The position numbers were made by a program, and so were the translations under genes. The notes below the pieces were generated by a model that saw only the letters and a list, made by a program, of their open reading frames with translations, ran no database searches and had not been told where the DNA came from. From the NCBI GenBank assembly GCA_910578845.1, contig CAJTSL010000002.1, positions 72,464 through 136,463 of the forward strand: DNA of 64,000 bases, written 5' to 3'. Shown in pieces: positions 17,019 to 26,352 of this stretch (positions are counted from its first letter, which is position 1; the number at the start of each line of letters is the position of its first letter). The stretch comes from an uncultured Lachnospiraceae bacterium. Its GTDB lineage: Bacteria > Bacillota > Clostridia > Lachnospirales > Lachnospiraceae.

Positions 17019-18593
17019 ATGAAGAGAATAAATCAATATACACAAATCATCCTTCCTGTTCTGGTAGCAGCGCTTACTTTGACTGCCTGTGCGGGAATTG
17101 ACAATCTTACACCTGCGGGAAACAAAATTGAGCAGGAGAATGAAATGGAAAGCCTTGGTCTGACGCCGGAATTTGATTATGAAGTGCCAGTCAGTATACC
17201 GGACATTATGGTGGATCAGGTGGGCTATGCGCAAAACAGCAGCAAAATAGCCATATTCCGGGGAGAGAAACTGCCTGATACATATGATTTGGTAGATGCG
17301 GATACGGAGGAAGTCGTATATTCGGGTTCCATAGAAGCAAAAGGATATAATGAGGTCACGCAAGAAAACATAAGCTACGGGGATTTTACGGATTTTAAGG
17401 TCCCGGGGACTTATTATCTACAGGCGGATATCATTGGCCAGTCTTATCTTTTCCGGATTGAAGAGAACCCATATGCCGACATTTTCGCAGCAATACAGAA
17501 ACAGTACTATTTTAACCGTTGCTGTTTCACGCTCTCTACGAGCCTGGCGGAAGCGGCGGCGCATAATGCATGTCATACGAAGACGGCACAGCTCAAAGAA
17601 GATACAGCAGTACAGATCGACGTGCCGGGGGGCTGGCATATTGATGGGAATGGCAACCGGGATGTGGCGAAGGGCTGCCAGGCGGTGAATAGCCTTCTGC
17701 TCGCCTATGAGCTGTACGGCAGCGTCTTCACCGATGACATTGGCATACCAGAGAGCGGCAACGGGATCCCGGATATCATAGACGAGGTAAAGTATGAGAT
17801 AGACTGGCTTTTGAAACTACAGGATGCGACAAGCGGCGCGGTGTATTCTGCGGTCAGTGTCATTGAGGATAATGAGTCGTACAGTCTGTATATTGAGCCT
17901 GTCACTGTGGACGCAACGATCCAGTTTGCGGCTACGCTGGCGAAATTTAGCTATTTATACCAAAATTATGACAGGGACTTTGCGACACAGTGTCTGAGGG
18001 CATCTGACAAAGCCTATCGTTATGTGGAACAGTACCTGGACACAGTCTCGAAAGAAGCGTATTTCCATGCGACGGCGGAACTATACCGTGCATCAGGAAA
18101 TTATAGTTACCGCAATGCCATCCACCAGTATTTGAATGAAGAGGCTGTATTGGATATTGAAAATGAATTTTTCTTCTGGGGATGTGTCACGTACCTGTCT
18201 ACGAAACAGAAAGTAGATTTGAACTTAAGTGAGACTGTCATCTTAAACCTGCTTAGAAATGTTGAGAAAATATCGCTGGATTCCAAGAATTCCAAATATC
18301 TGACAGAGGGGAACCGTGAGCAGAACAATAACCATGAGTTATTGCAGAAGATGGGAAGATTGACAGTGGTAGACCATATTATTACCAACCATGAATATAT
18401 GACGGTATTAGAAAACCATCTGCATTATTTCTTAGGGAGGAATGCGGAGTCGATCAGTTATATTGATGGCGCTGGAAGCCGCAATTATAAGAGTGTGGAT
18501 GAGAAAAGCGGCATTATGAAGCAAGTTGATCTGAATGCGCAGTTTGTCCTGTTCATGAGCGCAATCCAGGAAAATCTTACGATAGAGAAATAA
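17019..18593 (+). CDS. Lipoprotein with GH9-like fold lacking catalytic acids
   Basis: The 524-residue precursor has a lipoprotein signal ending in LTAC (Cys near 26). An N-terminal Ig-like cellulase domain follows (VDQVGYAQNSSKIAIF to about residue 115), then an (alpha/alpha)6 domain like GH9 endoglucanases. In active GH9 enzymes the GGWxDAGD motif supplies two catalytic aspartates. Here it reads GGWHIDGN at Trp206-Asn211, so both aspartates are replaced. The C-terminal NExxxDYNA glutamate is also absent (KQVDLNAQ). It is therefore likely a glycan-binding or assembly protein rather than a hydrolase. It starts at ATG 17019 with AAAGGAAG. It is followed 21 bases later by the MBOAT and then the SGNH gene, which suggests a surface-glycan modification unit. 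Confidence 0.8.
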   Translation: MKRINQYTQIILPVLVAALTLTACAGIDNLTPAGNKIEQENEMESLGLTPEFDYEVPVSIPDIMVDQVGYAQNSSKIAIFRGEKLPDTYDLVDADTEEVVYSGSIEAKGYNEVTQENISYGDFTDFKVPGTYYLQADIIGQSYLFRIEENPYADIFAAIQKQYYFNRCCFTLSTSLAEAAAHNACHTKTAQLKEDTAVQIDVPGGWHIDGNGNRDVAKGCQAVNSLLLAYELYGSVFTDDIGIPESGNGIPDIIDEVKYEIDWLLKLQDATSGAVYSAVSVIEDNESYSLYIEPVTVDATIQFAATLAKFSYLYQNYDRDFATQCLRASDKAYRYVEQYLDTVSKEAYFHATAELYRASGNYSYRNAIHQYLNEEAVLDIENEFFFWGCVTYLSTKQKVDLNLSETVILNLLRNVEKISLDSKNSKYLTEGNREQNNNHELLQKMGRLTVVDHIITNHEYMTVLENHLHYFLGRNAESISYIDGAGSRNYKSVDEKSGIMKQVDLNAQFVLFMSAIQENLTIEK

Positions 18594-18614
18594 GCGGGAG
18601 AAAAAGGTTTTGTT

Positions 18615-20081
18615 ATGGCATATACTTCTTTGACATTTTATATTTTTTTGATCGTGGTTTTGTTATGCTATTATATCATGCCATTGCGCGCACGCTGGAT
18701 AGCGCTGCTTAGCGGGAGCGTCTGTTTCTATCTGGTAATCTGCGGAAACGGATGGTGGGTTTTATTCCTCACTTTATTGCTGACATATGGCGCCGGCCTG
18801 CTGATTGGGCATTGGGGAAGAAAAGATGGAGAGCCTTTCAGGAGGAGGGGGGGGCTTATATGGCTGATAGCAGTCTGTGCCATTCTTTTTCTCTTATATG
18901 TCATGAAGAACGGAAGCTTCCTAGTTGGCGGGATCTTAGACAGTTCCGTTTGGCAGAATGGGTTATTGGTTCCGATCGGCATATCTTTTTACACATTACA
19001 AATCGTATCTTACCTGACGGATATTAAGAGGGGGGAAATAGAGGCGGAAAAGAATTTCGCCAAGTATGCATTGTTTATCCTATTTTTCCCGCAGATCATC
19101 CAGGGGCCTATCCCGCGTTACGGACAGTTAGCGGGGCAACTATATCAAGGGAGCCGTTTTGATGAGAAGAAGTTCGTTATGGGGATGCAGTTGATCTTAT
19201 GGGGATTCTTCTTAAAACTGATGATTGCCGATAAAGCGGCGATTGTTGTCAATACGGTTTTCGACAATCCAGAGAAGTATACGGGATGTTATGTACTAAT
19301 GGCAGGGACGCTATATAGCATCCAGTTATATACGGATTTTCTTGCCTGTGTCACGATATCGCAAGGTGTCGCAGGCTTATTTGGCATTACGCTCATTGAT
19401 AATTTCACGAGGCCATATTTTGCAACGTCCATCAAAGAATTCTGGAGAAGATGGCATATCTCGTTAAGCGCATGGCTGCGTGACTATATATACATTCCCC
19501 TGGGCGGGAGCCGGAAGGGGCGGATACGCAAATATGCCAATCTGGTCATGACATTTGCCGTAAGCGGCATATGGCATGGCGCGGGATACAAATTCTTGGC
19601 TTGGGGCCTTTTACATGCGGCATATCAAATTGCCGGTGAATGGACAAGCAGATTTAGGAACAAATGTTATGGCATATTGAGACTGGAAGAAGGATCGGGG
19701 ACAAAGCGGATGCTGCAACGCATTGGCGTCTTTTTCTGGGCTGCCTGCGCATGGGTTATTTTCCGTGCGGATAGTTTACGGGGCGGACTGAGAATGCTTT
19801 GGAGCCTTTTTACGGTACATAATCCGTGGATCTTCTTTGATGATAGCCTCCTGACATTGGGTTTGGACTGGAAAGAGTGGTGCATATTAGCAATGTCTAT
19901 GATTGTTCTGCTTTTTGTCAGCTATGAGCAGGAAAAAGGGCGTTGTTTGAGAGCGCTGTTCATGGAACGGTCTTTGTATTGCAGATGGTTTGTCATGATT
20001 GCAGCGGTTCTTGTTATTATGATGTTGGGGACATATGGTTTTGGGTTTGATGCGCAGGACTTTATCTATGGAGGTTTCTGA
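18615..20081 (+). CDS. MBOAT-family O-acyltransferase (AlgI/DltB-like)
   Basis: This is a polytopic membrane enzyme expected to move acyl groups, usually acetyl, across the membrane to surface polymers. The 488-residue protein has many hydrophobic helices and the conserved MBOAT core EFWRRWHISLSAWLRDY (about 275-291). The catalytic His lies in SGIWHGAGYKFLAWG. The length suits AlgI-type proteins. Its stop overlaps the SGNH start (TGATG), so the two are translationally coupled. A preceding GH9-like lipoprotein completes the cassette. The acceptor glycan is unknown; no teichoic-acid dltA/dltC genes are present, so an exopolysaccharide acceptor is more likely than lipoteichoic acid. Confidence 0.9.
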   Translation: MAYTSLTFYIFLIVVLLCYYIMPLRARWIALLSGSVCFYLVICGNGWWVLFLTLLLTYGAGLLIGHWGRKDGEPFRRRGGLIWLIAVCAILFLLYVMKNGSFLVGGILDSSVWQNGLLVPIGISFYTLQIVSYLTDIKRGEIEAEKNFAKYALFILFFPQIIQGPIPRYGQLAGQLYQGSRFDEKKFVMGMQLILWGFFLKLMIADKAAIVVNTVFDNPEKYTGCYVLMAGTLYSIQLYTDFLACVTISQGVAGLFGITLIDNFTRPYFATSIKEFWRRWHISLSAWLRDYIYIPLGGSRKGRIRKYANLVMTFAVSGIWHGAGYKFLAWGLLHAAYQIAGEWTSRFRNKCYGILRLEEGSGTKRMLQRIGVFFWAACAWVIFRADSLRGGLRMLWSLFTVHNPWIFFDDSLLTLGLDWKEWCILAMSMIVLLFVSYEQEKGRCLRALFMERSLYCRWFVMIAAVLVIMMLGTYGFGFDAQDFIYGGF

Positions 20082-21568
20082 TGGGAAAGCATGGGAGATT
20101 AATAGGAAAAGGCATTCTTTTTATCGCGATATTATTCACGGTCATACAATTGGCTTACCGGGTGATCGTGCCAAAATTCTTCTATCAGGATATATGGGGG
20201 ACATCGGCTACGTTTGTCGGTTTCTACCAAATGGAAAAAGATACGGTGGACGTGCTTTTCTTTGGCAGTTCTCTTTCAGCGACGGCATATATACCGCAAG
20301 AATTATATGATAGCTATGGGATTGCGAGCTATAACCTTGCCTGCGAGCAACAGAACCTGGTGACGACGTATTTCTGGTTAAAGGAAGCGCTTGGCTATCA
20401 GAGCCCGGAAGTTGTCGTCTTAGATTGTCACTTGCTGTTTCCTTATAAAACGCATGAGCCGTTGAATTCACCGGAGGTCAGCACGAGAAAAGCGTTTGAT
20501 TATATGAGATGGTCCGGTGTAAAGTGGGAGGCAGTGAAGACGATTTGTGAATTGGACGAGAACCAGTCTAAGATGAGCTATTATCTGCCCAATATCCGTT
20601 ATCATAATAGGTGGAAAGATTTAAACAGGGAAGATTTTGCATTCTGGGAGATGAGGGAGCACTATGAGCGAAAAGGGTATGCGCCGCTTCCAGAAGCTTG
20701 CGGCGAAGGCCATGAGCCATTTATTGCCTCTGCATCTGCGGAAGAAATGGAAATGGTCCCGCTGATGAAAGAGTATCTGGACAAAATAACCGATCTGTGT
20801 AAACAAGAAGGAATTAGCCTTGTTTTAACCAATGTGCCAAGTGTTGTGATCTCTGTAGAAAAATATAATGCCTTGCAAAGGTATGCGAATGAGCATGACT
20901 TGCTGTTCCTGGATTTCAATGAGAAAGCGCTGGCGGAGGAGATTGGTTTCTGTTACCCTACAGACAGTGCAGACGGCGCGCATCTGAATCTATGGGGGGC
21001 GCAGAAGGTCACGGATTATATAGGACAGATCTTGACAGACCGCTACGATGTCGCCGCAGTATCGGACGAACAGTGGGAAAGCACGAAATCCTATTATGAA
21101 GACCTGGAAAAAGACTGTGCTTTAGTTCATATAACGGACATTGACGAATATTTGACGGCGTTGAAAGAGGAAGTGGAAAAGGATCGCTATAGCGTCTTTT
21201 TATCAGGTCAGGGAAGTTATTCTCTGTATCTGAAGGAGGAGACGCTTTCCAAGATGCGGGAGCTAGGATTAGAGATCACATTGCAGGATGACCCGACAAA
21301 AGAAAGCTTTTACTGTTATTATGCGGTCATTGCGGATGGGACGGTGAAAGAGTATATCGGATATGATGAACTGAATACAAATGGAACGATACGAAACGGC
21401 ACGATCCCGTATGACATCACAGGAACAGGTTCCATTATGATAGAAGAGGCAGAGACATCCAAAAGAGGAGATGGCATCAATATTGTCGTCTATCATAATG
21501 CAACGAAGAAAGTGCTTGATTCCGTCTGCTTTCACACAGCGGAGCCGGAGAATGCGGCGAGCCGGTAA
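20081..21568 (+). CDS. DltD/AlgX-like SGNH-type membrane protein, MBOAT partner
   Basis: The 495-residue protein has one N-terminal membrane helix (about 10-28) and an extracytoplasmic SGNH-type domain. The putative nucleophile is in FFGSSLSATAY (GSS, about residue 66). The Asp/His pair is in SADGAHLNLWGAQKV. A further C-terminal domain of about 150 residues follows that I do not recognise. Such proteins complete O-acylation of polymers with an MBOAT partner, as DltD does with DltB. GGAGG lies inside the end of the MBOAT gene, six bases before the overlapping ATG, which indicates coupling. Confidence 0.8.
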   Translation: MGKHGRLIGKGILFIAILFTVIQLAYRVIVPKFFYQDIWGTSATFVGFYQMEKDTVDVLFFGSSLSATAYIPQELYDSYGIASYNLACEQQNLVTTYFWLKEALGYQSPEVVVLDCHLLFPYKTHEPLNSPEVSTRKAFDYMRWSGVKWEAVKTICELDENQSKMSYYLPNIRYHNRWKDLNREDFAFWEMREHYERKGYAPLPEACGEGHEPFIASASAEEMEMVPLMKEYLDKITDLCKQEGISLVLTNVPSVVISVEKYNALQRYANEHDLLFLDFNEKALAEEIGFCYPTDSADGAHLNLWGAQKVTDYIGQILTDRYDVAAVSDEQWESTKSYYEDLEKDCALVHITDIDEYLTALKEEVEKDRYSVFLSGQGSYSLYLKEETLSKMRELGLEITLQDDPTKESFYCYYAVIADGTVKEYIGYDELNTNGTIRNGTIPYDITGTGSIMIEEAETSKRGDGINIVVYHNATKKVLDSVCFHTAEPENAASR

Positions 21569-21588
21569 AGCTTAAATGATAACCAAAA

Positions 21589-22329
21589 TTATACTAAGGC
21601 CTTATTCTTGAAATACATTTCTTTGATGATTTCCTGTACTTTGGCGCCGATGCCCTTTTTCTCTTCCCTTGTCATCTCGCTCATATAGATGGGCTTGCCA
21701 TATTCAATGACGACGTGGGTTTTGCGGATCTTAGGCAGATGATCCTCGAAAATATCAGCAGCATTGTTGATGCTCATAGGGACAATGGGGCATCCGCCTT
21801 TTTCGGCGATCTTAAAGCTGCCCTCATGGAAGGGGAGAAAGGTATCGTTTACTTTATTCCTCGTGCCTTCCGGGAAGATACAGATAGAGATGCCGGACTT
21901 TATTTTCTCGACGCCTTCCAGAATGGTCTTCATGCCCTGTTTGATATCTTTCCGGTCTAAGAACAGGCAGTGGAGATATTTCATCCAGTTGCGTAACAGC
22001 GGATAGCGCAACATTTCCTTCTTGGCAATGTAACCGGTTGGCCTGGGTACGCGCACATAGGTCATGAGGATATCGAAATAGCTCCGATGGTTGCCGATAT
22101 AGAGCACAGGCGTATCGTGTGGCACATTTTCCTCACCGATGACGGTTATGGACGTGCCGGCGAAAAAAAGGCAACAACGGAACGCCCAGTTGACAATCGC
22201 CAGAGAGGAGCGGTTCTTCAAATCCATATTAAATTTCCCGATAACATATTCGATCAAAAGTAAAGGAATGCTACAAATTAAGAATAATACTACAAAAACC
22301 ACAATCAAAATCAACCGAATCATGATCAT
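21589..22329 (-). CDS. plsC: 1-acyl-sn-glycerol-3-phosphate acyltransferase
   Basis: It is predicted to acylate lysophosphatidic acid to phosphatidic acid at the membrane. The 246-residue protein has an N-terminal membrane helix, the catalytic HX4D motif GNHRSYFD, and the substrate motif FPEGTRNK. VPMSINNA is the third conserved block. ATG codons at 22329 and 22323 are both possible starts; the G-run just upstream suits 22323 better. The gene converges with the surface-acylation cassette and diverges from the PrcB-like lipoprotein. Confidence 0.92.
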   Translation of the reverse strand: MIMIRLILIVVFVVLFLICSIPLLLIEYVIGKFNMDLKNRSSLAIVNWAFRCCLFFAGTSITVIGEENVPHDTPVLYIGNHRSYFDILMTYVRVPRPTGYIAKKEMLRYPLLRNWMKYLHCLFLDRKDIKQGMKTILEGVEKIKSGISICIFPEGTRNKVNDTFLPFHEGSFKIAEKGGCPIVPMSINNAADIFEDHLPKIRKTHVVIEYGKPIYMSEMTREEKKGIGAKVQEIIKEMYFKNKALV

Positions 22330-22510
22330 CCCCCGTTCTAATAGTTTTTTCTAAACTGTATACATCGTCTCAGATGTAAAAAATCCCCAATCCATTATAT
22401 AGGGCTTTCCTTTTTTAATCAATAGGAATAGACTTTTTGATTTGATAATAAATTAATAATAACAACAGAAGCATCGTAGGAAAGTGGCGTGGAAAGGATA
22501 AGTGATTACG

Positions 22511-22930
22511 ATGAATGAATTGGAAAAAAGGCTCTTTAGCATCCTGCTTGTGTGCCTATTATGTGTGGGCGTGTTTGCCTGCGGGAAGAAGCAGGCTCCG
22601 ATGGAGAAGATTAAAGATTTGGAGTTTAGCGTCATTGCAGAAGATAAGTTACCGGAAGAATTGCTGGCCATGATTGAGGAGAAGAAAACCTCTCCGTTTA
22701 AGATGACGTTTCAGGACCAGGGATTTCTCTATATATGTGTCGGTTATGGAGAACAGGAAACGGCGGGTTATAGCATTTCAGTCAATGAATTGTATGAAAC
22801 AGGCAATGCGGTATACATAGATACGAACCTGATAGGGCCCAGCCCGGAGGAAAAAGGGAAAAACACGGTCACCTATCCTTATGTGGTCATCAAAACAGAA
22901 AATGTGGAGAAGCCGGTAGTGTTTGATTAG
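22511..22930 (+). CDS. Small lipoprotein with PrcB-like C-terminal domain
   Basis: The precursor is about 139 residues. Its signal peptide ends in a lipobox-like VFAC (about residue 23) and the remainder is a single small domain. The segment GYSISVNELYETGNAVYIDTNLIGPSP followed by TYPYVVIKT matches the PrcB C-terminal domain pattern, named after a protease-complex subunit in spirochaetes. The actual role in Firmicutes is unknown. The start is either GTG 22502 (very close to AAAGGA) or ATG 22511; neither has ideal spacing. It ends about 30 bases before pyrC and may share its transcript. Confidence 0.65.
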   Translation: MNELEKRLFSILLVCLLCVGVFACGKKQAPMEKIKDLEFSVIAEDKLPEELLAMIEEKKTSPFKMTFQDQGFLYICVGYGEQETAGYSISVNELYETGNAVYIDTNLIGPSPEEKGKNTVTYPYVVIKTENVEKPVVFD

Positions 22931-22962
22931 GAATTGTGGTAAACTAAAGAAAAAGGAGCAAG

Positions 22963-24306
22963 ATGGATATGAGGATTGACATTATCAACGGTTACCTGAT
23001 CGACCCGGAATCAGGCGTAGAAGGATATCGGGATATCCGGATCAAAGACGATAAGATAGAAGCCATTGCCAAGCCAGGAGGCTTGCCGATGCCGTTGGCA
23101 TCCGCACACAAGAGTGCAAAAAGCGCTTATGAGGCAGGAGAAGAGGAAGAAGAACAGATCACCCGGATAGATGCGGCAGGGCAGATTGTAGCGCCGGGAC
23201 TGGTAGATGTCCATGTACATTTCAGGGATCCCGGATTCACCTATAAAGAGGATATGGAAAGCGGAGCTGCGGCAGCGGCAAAGGGCGGCTTTACAAGCGT
23301 TGTGCTGATGGCCAATACCAGGCCGCCGGTCGATAATGCCGATACGCTAAGGGAGGTCCTTGAAAAGGGGCAGAAAACGGGCATCCATGTGTATACATGC
23401 GCCAACGTGACAATGGGCATGAAAGGCGAGGCATTAACAGACATGGAGGCGCTTAGCCGCATGGGTGCAGCAGGATTTACGGATGATGGCATCCCTCTCA
23501 TGGATGAAAAGCTGTTGCGGGAAGCGTTACAGACCGCGGCGAAATTAAAGAAGCCGGTCAGCTTGCATGAAGAAGATCCGGCTTATATTACGAATAATGG
23601 CATTCATGCAGGCGAAGCGGCGGCTCATTATGGGATCGGCGGCTCCCCAAGGGAAGCGGAAACCAGCATGGTGGAGAGGGACATACGGATAGCGCTTACA
23701 GAGAATGCGGATTTATCCATTCAGCATATTAGCACGAAGGAAGCAGTGGAACTCGTTAGGCAGGCGAAAAAGCAGAGCTGTCATATTTTCGCGGAAGCGA
23801 CGCCGCATCATTTTACATTGACACAAAAAGCGGCGGTCACGTATGGCACGATGGCGAAAATGAACCCACCGTTACGGGAAGAAGCAGACCGGATGGCGAT
23901 CATTGAAGGGCTGCGCGACGGCACGATTGATATGATCGCAACAGACCATGCGCCGCATAGCGAGGAAGAAAAGGCAAAGGCGATTACAGAAGCGCCAAGC
24001 GGCATCATTGGCTTGGAGACAGCATTGTCATTGGGCATCCGGGAGCTTGTCATGCCAGGATATCTGTCGATGCAGGAACTGCTTGGCAAGATGAGCCTGG
24101 CGCCTGCGCGGCTGTATCATTTAGAGGCAGGGTATCTCGCGGAAAATGGCCCAGCCGATTTGGTGATGTTTGACAAAGACGCTTTATGGAAGGTTGAGAA
24201 GGACAAGTTTGCTTCGAAAGCGTGCAATTCGCCTTTTATCGGAGAAATGTTGCCTGGCGTTGTCACATGCACAATCTGTGCAGGGAAGATTGTTTATAGA
24301 AAGTAG
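22963..24306 (+). CDS. pyrC: Dihydroorotase (class I), pyrimidine synthesis
   Basis: PyrC cyclises carbamoyl-aspartate to dihydroorotate. The 447-residue protein has the zinc motif VDVHVHFRDPGFTYKED, the NTRPPVDN substrate loop, HEED, the EATPHHF histidines and DHAPHSEEEK. Between the N-terminal strands and the DAAGQIVAPG block it carries about 20 extra residues rich in Ala, Lys and Glu (roughly 45-67), which shorter homologues lack. AGGAG lies upstream. pyrK and pyrD follow, but a 270-base palindromic repeat element separates pyrC from pyrK. Confidence 0.95.
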   Translation: MDMRIDIINGYLIDPESGVEGYRDIRIKDDKIEAIAKPGGLPMPLASAHKSAKSAYEAGEEEEEQITRIDAAGQIVAPGLVDVHVHFRDPGFTYKEDMESGAAAAAKGGFTSVVLMANTRPPVDNADTLREVLEKGQKTGIHVYTCANVTMGMKGEALTDMEALSRMGAAGFTDDGIPLMDEKLLREALQTAAKLKKPVSLHEEDPAYITNNGIHAGEAAAHYGIGGSPREAETSMVERDIRIALTENADLSIQHISTKEAVELVRQAKKQSCHIFAEATPHHFTLTQKAAVTYGTMAKMNPPLREEADRMAIIEGLRDGTIDMIATDHAPHSEEEKAKAITEAPSGIIGLETALSLGIRELVMPGYLSMQELLGKMSLAPARLYHLEAGYLAENGPADLVMFDKDALWKVEKDKFASKACNSPFIGEMLPGVVTCTICAGKIVYRK

Positions 24307-24557
24307 TTTTGCAATTGTCTATTAAAAGTAGTTAGGCGTTTGCGAAACTAGGTTTTGAGAAGCAGGCGCTGTGCAAAATAGACAAATCGTCGCAGGGTCG
24401 CTTTCGCTACATTGGCACTCGTAGCGGCACATAAGGCGCTACAAGACAGCGCCAAAGTGCCGACGGTGCAAAGTACCCTGCTCGTGATCTTGTCTGTTTT
24501 GCATAACTAGGTTTTGAAAATAGGAGTTTCGCAATCACCTATATGAAAAGTAGTTAC
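24305..24557. repeat. Composite palindromic repeat element between pyrC and pyrK
   Basis: There is no gene here. Related flanks, 24305-24336 and 24525-24557, form an imperfect direct repeat (AGTTTTGCAAT.. and AGTTTCGCAAT.., each ending AAAAGTAGTTA). Inside, TTGCGAAACTAGGTTTTG (24340-24357) and AACTAGGTTTTGA (24505-24517) are also repeated. The core is a nested palindrome. TGCAAAATAGACAA (24372-24385) faces TTGTCTGTTTTGCA (24490-24503), GCAGGGT (24392-24398) faces ACCCTGC (24475-24481), CGGCAC faces GTGCCG, and GGCGCT faces AGCGCC. The right end contains the exact reverse complement of the 18-base left end of the element at 45.23 kb. Confidence 0.8.
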
Positions 24558-24575
24558 AGAAAGGAATAGAATAGC

Positions 24576-25352
24576 ATGGGGCAAAAGAGGAAAACAATAG
24601 CGACAGTTGTGTCACAAAATGAGATCGCACCGCAGATCTATGATTTGTGGCTAGAGACGGATCTGGCAAAGGAGGCGTGTCCCGGGCAATTTGTAGCAGT
24701 ATACCCGAAGGATGGGGCGATGCTCTTGCCAAGGCCAATCAGTGTCTGTGAGACGCAAAAAGATAAGAACAGGATACGGCTTGTATATCGGATTGCCGGA
24801 GCAGGAACGAAAGAATTTGCATCATATCGTGTGGGAGAAGAGGCGGAGATCTTAGGGGTTTTGGGCAATGGCTTCCCGGTATCTTGCGCGCAGGGGAAAA
24901 ATGTGTTCCTGATGGGCGGCGGCATCGGGATTCCGCCATTATTGCAGCTTGCCAAAGAAATGCAGGCGCATAAGCAGATCATTGTCGGTTACCGGAACCA
25001 GGAGCTGTTCTTGGCAAAAGAGCTTGCGCAATATGGGACGCTCTATGTGGCAACGGAGGATGGCAGCGTAGGATGCCGGGGCAACGTCATGGACGCTATA
25101 GAGCAAAACGGCTTGCAAGCGGACATCATTATGGCGTGCGGGCCGATGCCGATGCTACGGGCCATTAAGAAATACGCGGAGGAAAAAGGGATAGAAGCCT
25201 ACATTTCCCTGGAAGAGAGGATGGCGTGCGGCGTGGGGGCATGTCTGGGCTGCGTTTGCAAGACAAAAGAGATAGACAGCCATTCCCATGTGCATAATGC
25301 GCGTATCTGTACAGACGGACCGGTATTTGAAGCAAGAGAGGTGGATATCTGA
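24576..25352 (+). CDS. pyrK: Dihydroorotate dehydrogenase electron-transfer subunit
   Basis: PyrK is the FAD and [2Fe-2S] subunit that passes electrons from PyrD to NAD+ in the class 1B enzyme. The 258-residue protein has the FAD-binding motif RPISVCE, the nucleotide-binding GGGIGIPPLL, and a C-terminal cysteine cluster (MACGVGACLGCVC and a later Cys in ARICTDGPVF) that ligates the iron-sulfur centre. Its stop overlaps the pyrD start by one base. AGAAAGGAATAG precedes the start. Confidence 0.95.
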   Translation: MGQKRKTIATVVSQNEIAPQIYDLWLETDLAKEACPGQFVAVYPKDGAMLLPRPISVCETQKDKNRIRLVYRIAGAGTKEFASYRVGEEAEILGVLGNGFPVSCAQGKNVFLMGGGIGIPPLLQLAKEMQAHKQIIVGYRNQELFLAKELAQYGTLYVATEDGSVGCRGNVMDAIEQNGLQADIIMACGPMPMLRAIKKYAEEKGIEAYISLEERMACGVGACLGCVCKTKEIDSHSHVHNARICTDGPVFEAREVDI

Positions 25353-26257
25353 TGAATACGAAAGTCAATATTGCAGGCGTAACTTTTAAAAACCCAGTGA
25401 TGACCGCATCGGGGACGTTTGGCTCCGGAATGGAGTATGGAGAGTTCGTGGATTTAAACAGGCTTGGCGCGGTAGTGACAAAAGGCGTGGCGAATGTGCC
25501 GTGGGCAGGCAATCCAACGCCTAGAGTCGCGGAGAGCTATGGAGGGATGCTCAATGCGATTGGCTTACAAAATCCGGGCGTCGATGTGCTGATCGAGAGA
25601 GATCTGCCTTTCCTAAAAGAATATGACACTAATGTCATAGTGAATGTTTGCGGCAAGACGATAGAAGATTATCTGGAAGTGGTGGAGAGATTAGCCGATG
25701 AAGCGGTGGACATGTTAGAAATTAATGTTTCCTGCCCGAATGTCAAAGAGGGAGCCATTGCATTTGGGCAGCGGGCAAATAGCCTATATGAGATTACGTC
25801 CCGTATTAAGGAAAAAGCCAGGCAGCCTATCATCATGAAACTTAGCCCCAATGTAACAGATATTACAGAGATGGCGAAGGCGGCGGAAGCGGCAGGCGCT
25901 GATGCGCTCTCTATGATTAATACGATTACAGGCATGAAGATCGACGTCCACCGAAGGAAGTTTGTCCTTGCCAATAAGACGGGCGGCTTATCGGGACCGG
26001 CGGTGAAACCAGTTGCTGTCCGTATGGTATATCAGGCGGCGCATGCGGTCAAGATCCCTATCATCGGCATGGGTGGCATCGCCACTGCGGAAGACGCTAT
26101 CGAATTCCTGCTGGCCGGCGCCACGGCAGTGGCAGTAGGCGCCATGAACTTTGTCAATCCTTATGCGACAATAGAGGTCATTGACGGAATGGAAGCCTAT
26201 ATGAATCAACACGGGATAGAAGACATTGCGGAACTGATCGGAGCGGTAGAAGAATAA
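25352..26257 (+). CDS. pyrD: Dihydroorotate dehydrogenase, class 1B catalytic subunit
   Basis: PyrD oxidises dihydroorotate to orotate with FMN. The 301-residue TIM barrel starts with NIAGVTFKNPVMTASGTFGSG and has the class-1 catalytic cysteine in EINVSCPNV (Cys128). The FMN-phosphate loops are GMGGI and a later AVAVGAM. The class-1B assignment follows from the cysteine and from coupling to pyrK (ATGA overlap). The last codons are partly repeated just downstream. Confidence 0.95.
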   Translation: MNTKVNIAGVTFKNPVMTASGTFGSGMEYGEFVDLNRLGAVVTKGVANVPWAGNPTPRVAESYGGMLNAIGLQNPGVDVLIERDLPFLKEYDTNVIVNVCGKTIEDYLEVVERLADEAVDMLEINVSCPNVKEGAIAFGQRANSLYEITSRIKEKARQPIIMKLSPNVTDITEMAKAAEAAGADALSMINTITGMKIDVHRRKFVLANKTGGLSGPAVKPVAVRMVYQAAHAVKIPIIGMGGIATAEDAIEFLLAGATAVAVGAMNFVNPYATIEVIDGMEAYMNQHGIEDIAELIGAVEE

Positions 26258-26324
26258 AAGGCGCCAAGGCAATTAACTGGCGTGGCAGAAGAATAGAAAG
26301 CGCCAAGGAATTAACGGCGCGACA
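26250..26324. repeat. Tandem imperfect duplication of the pyrD 3' end
   Basis: The segment from the last pyrD codons (AGAAGAATAAAAGGCGCC...AATTAACTGGCG) recurs immediately downstream as AGAAGAATAGAAAGCGCC...AATTAACGGCG. The unit is about 35 bases and the copies differ at several positions. It looks like local slippage or duplication. No terminator is obvious here. Confidence 0.6.
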
Positions 26325-26352
26325 GGCAAGCGCCAGCTTCGTCTTATTTTTG

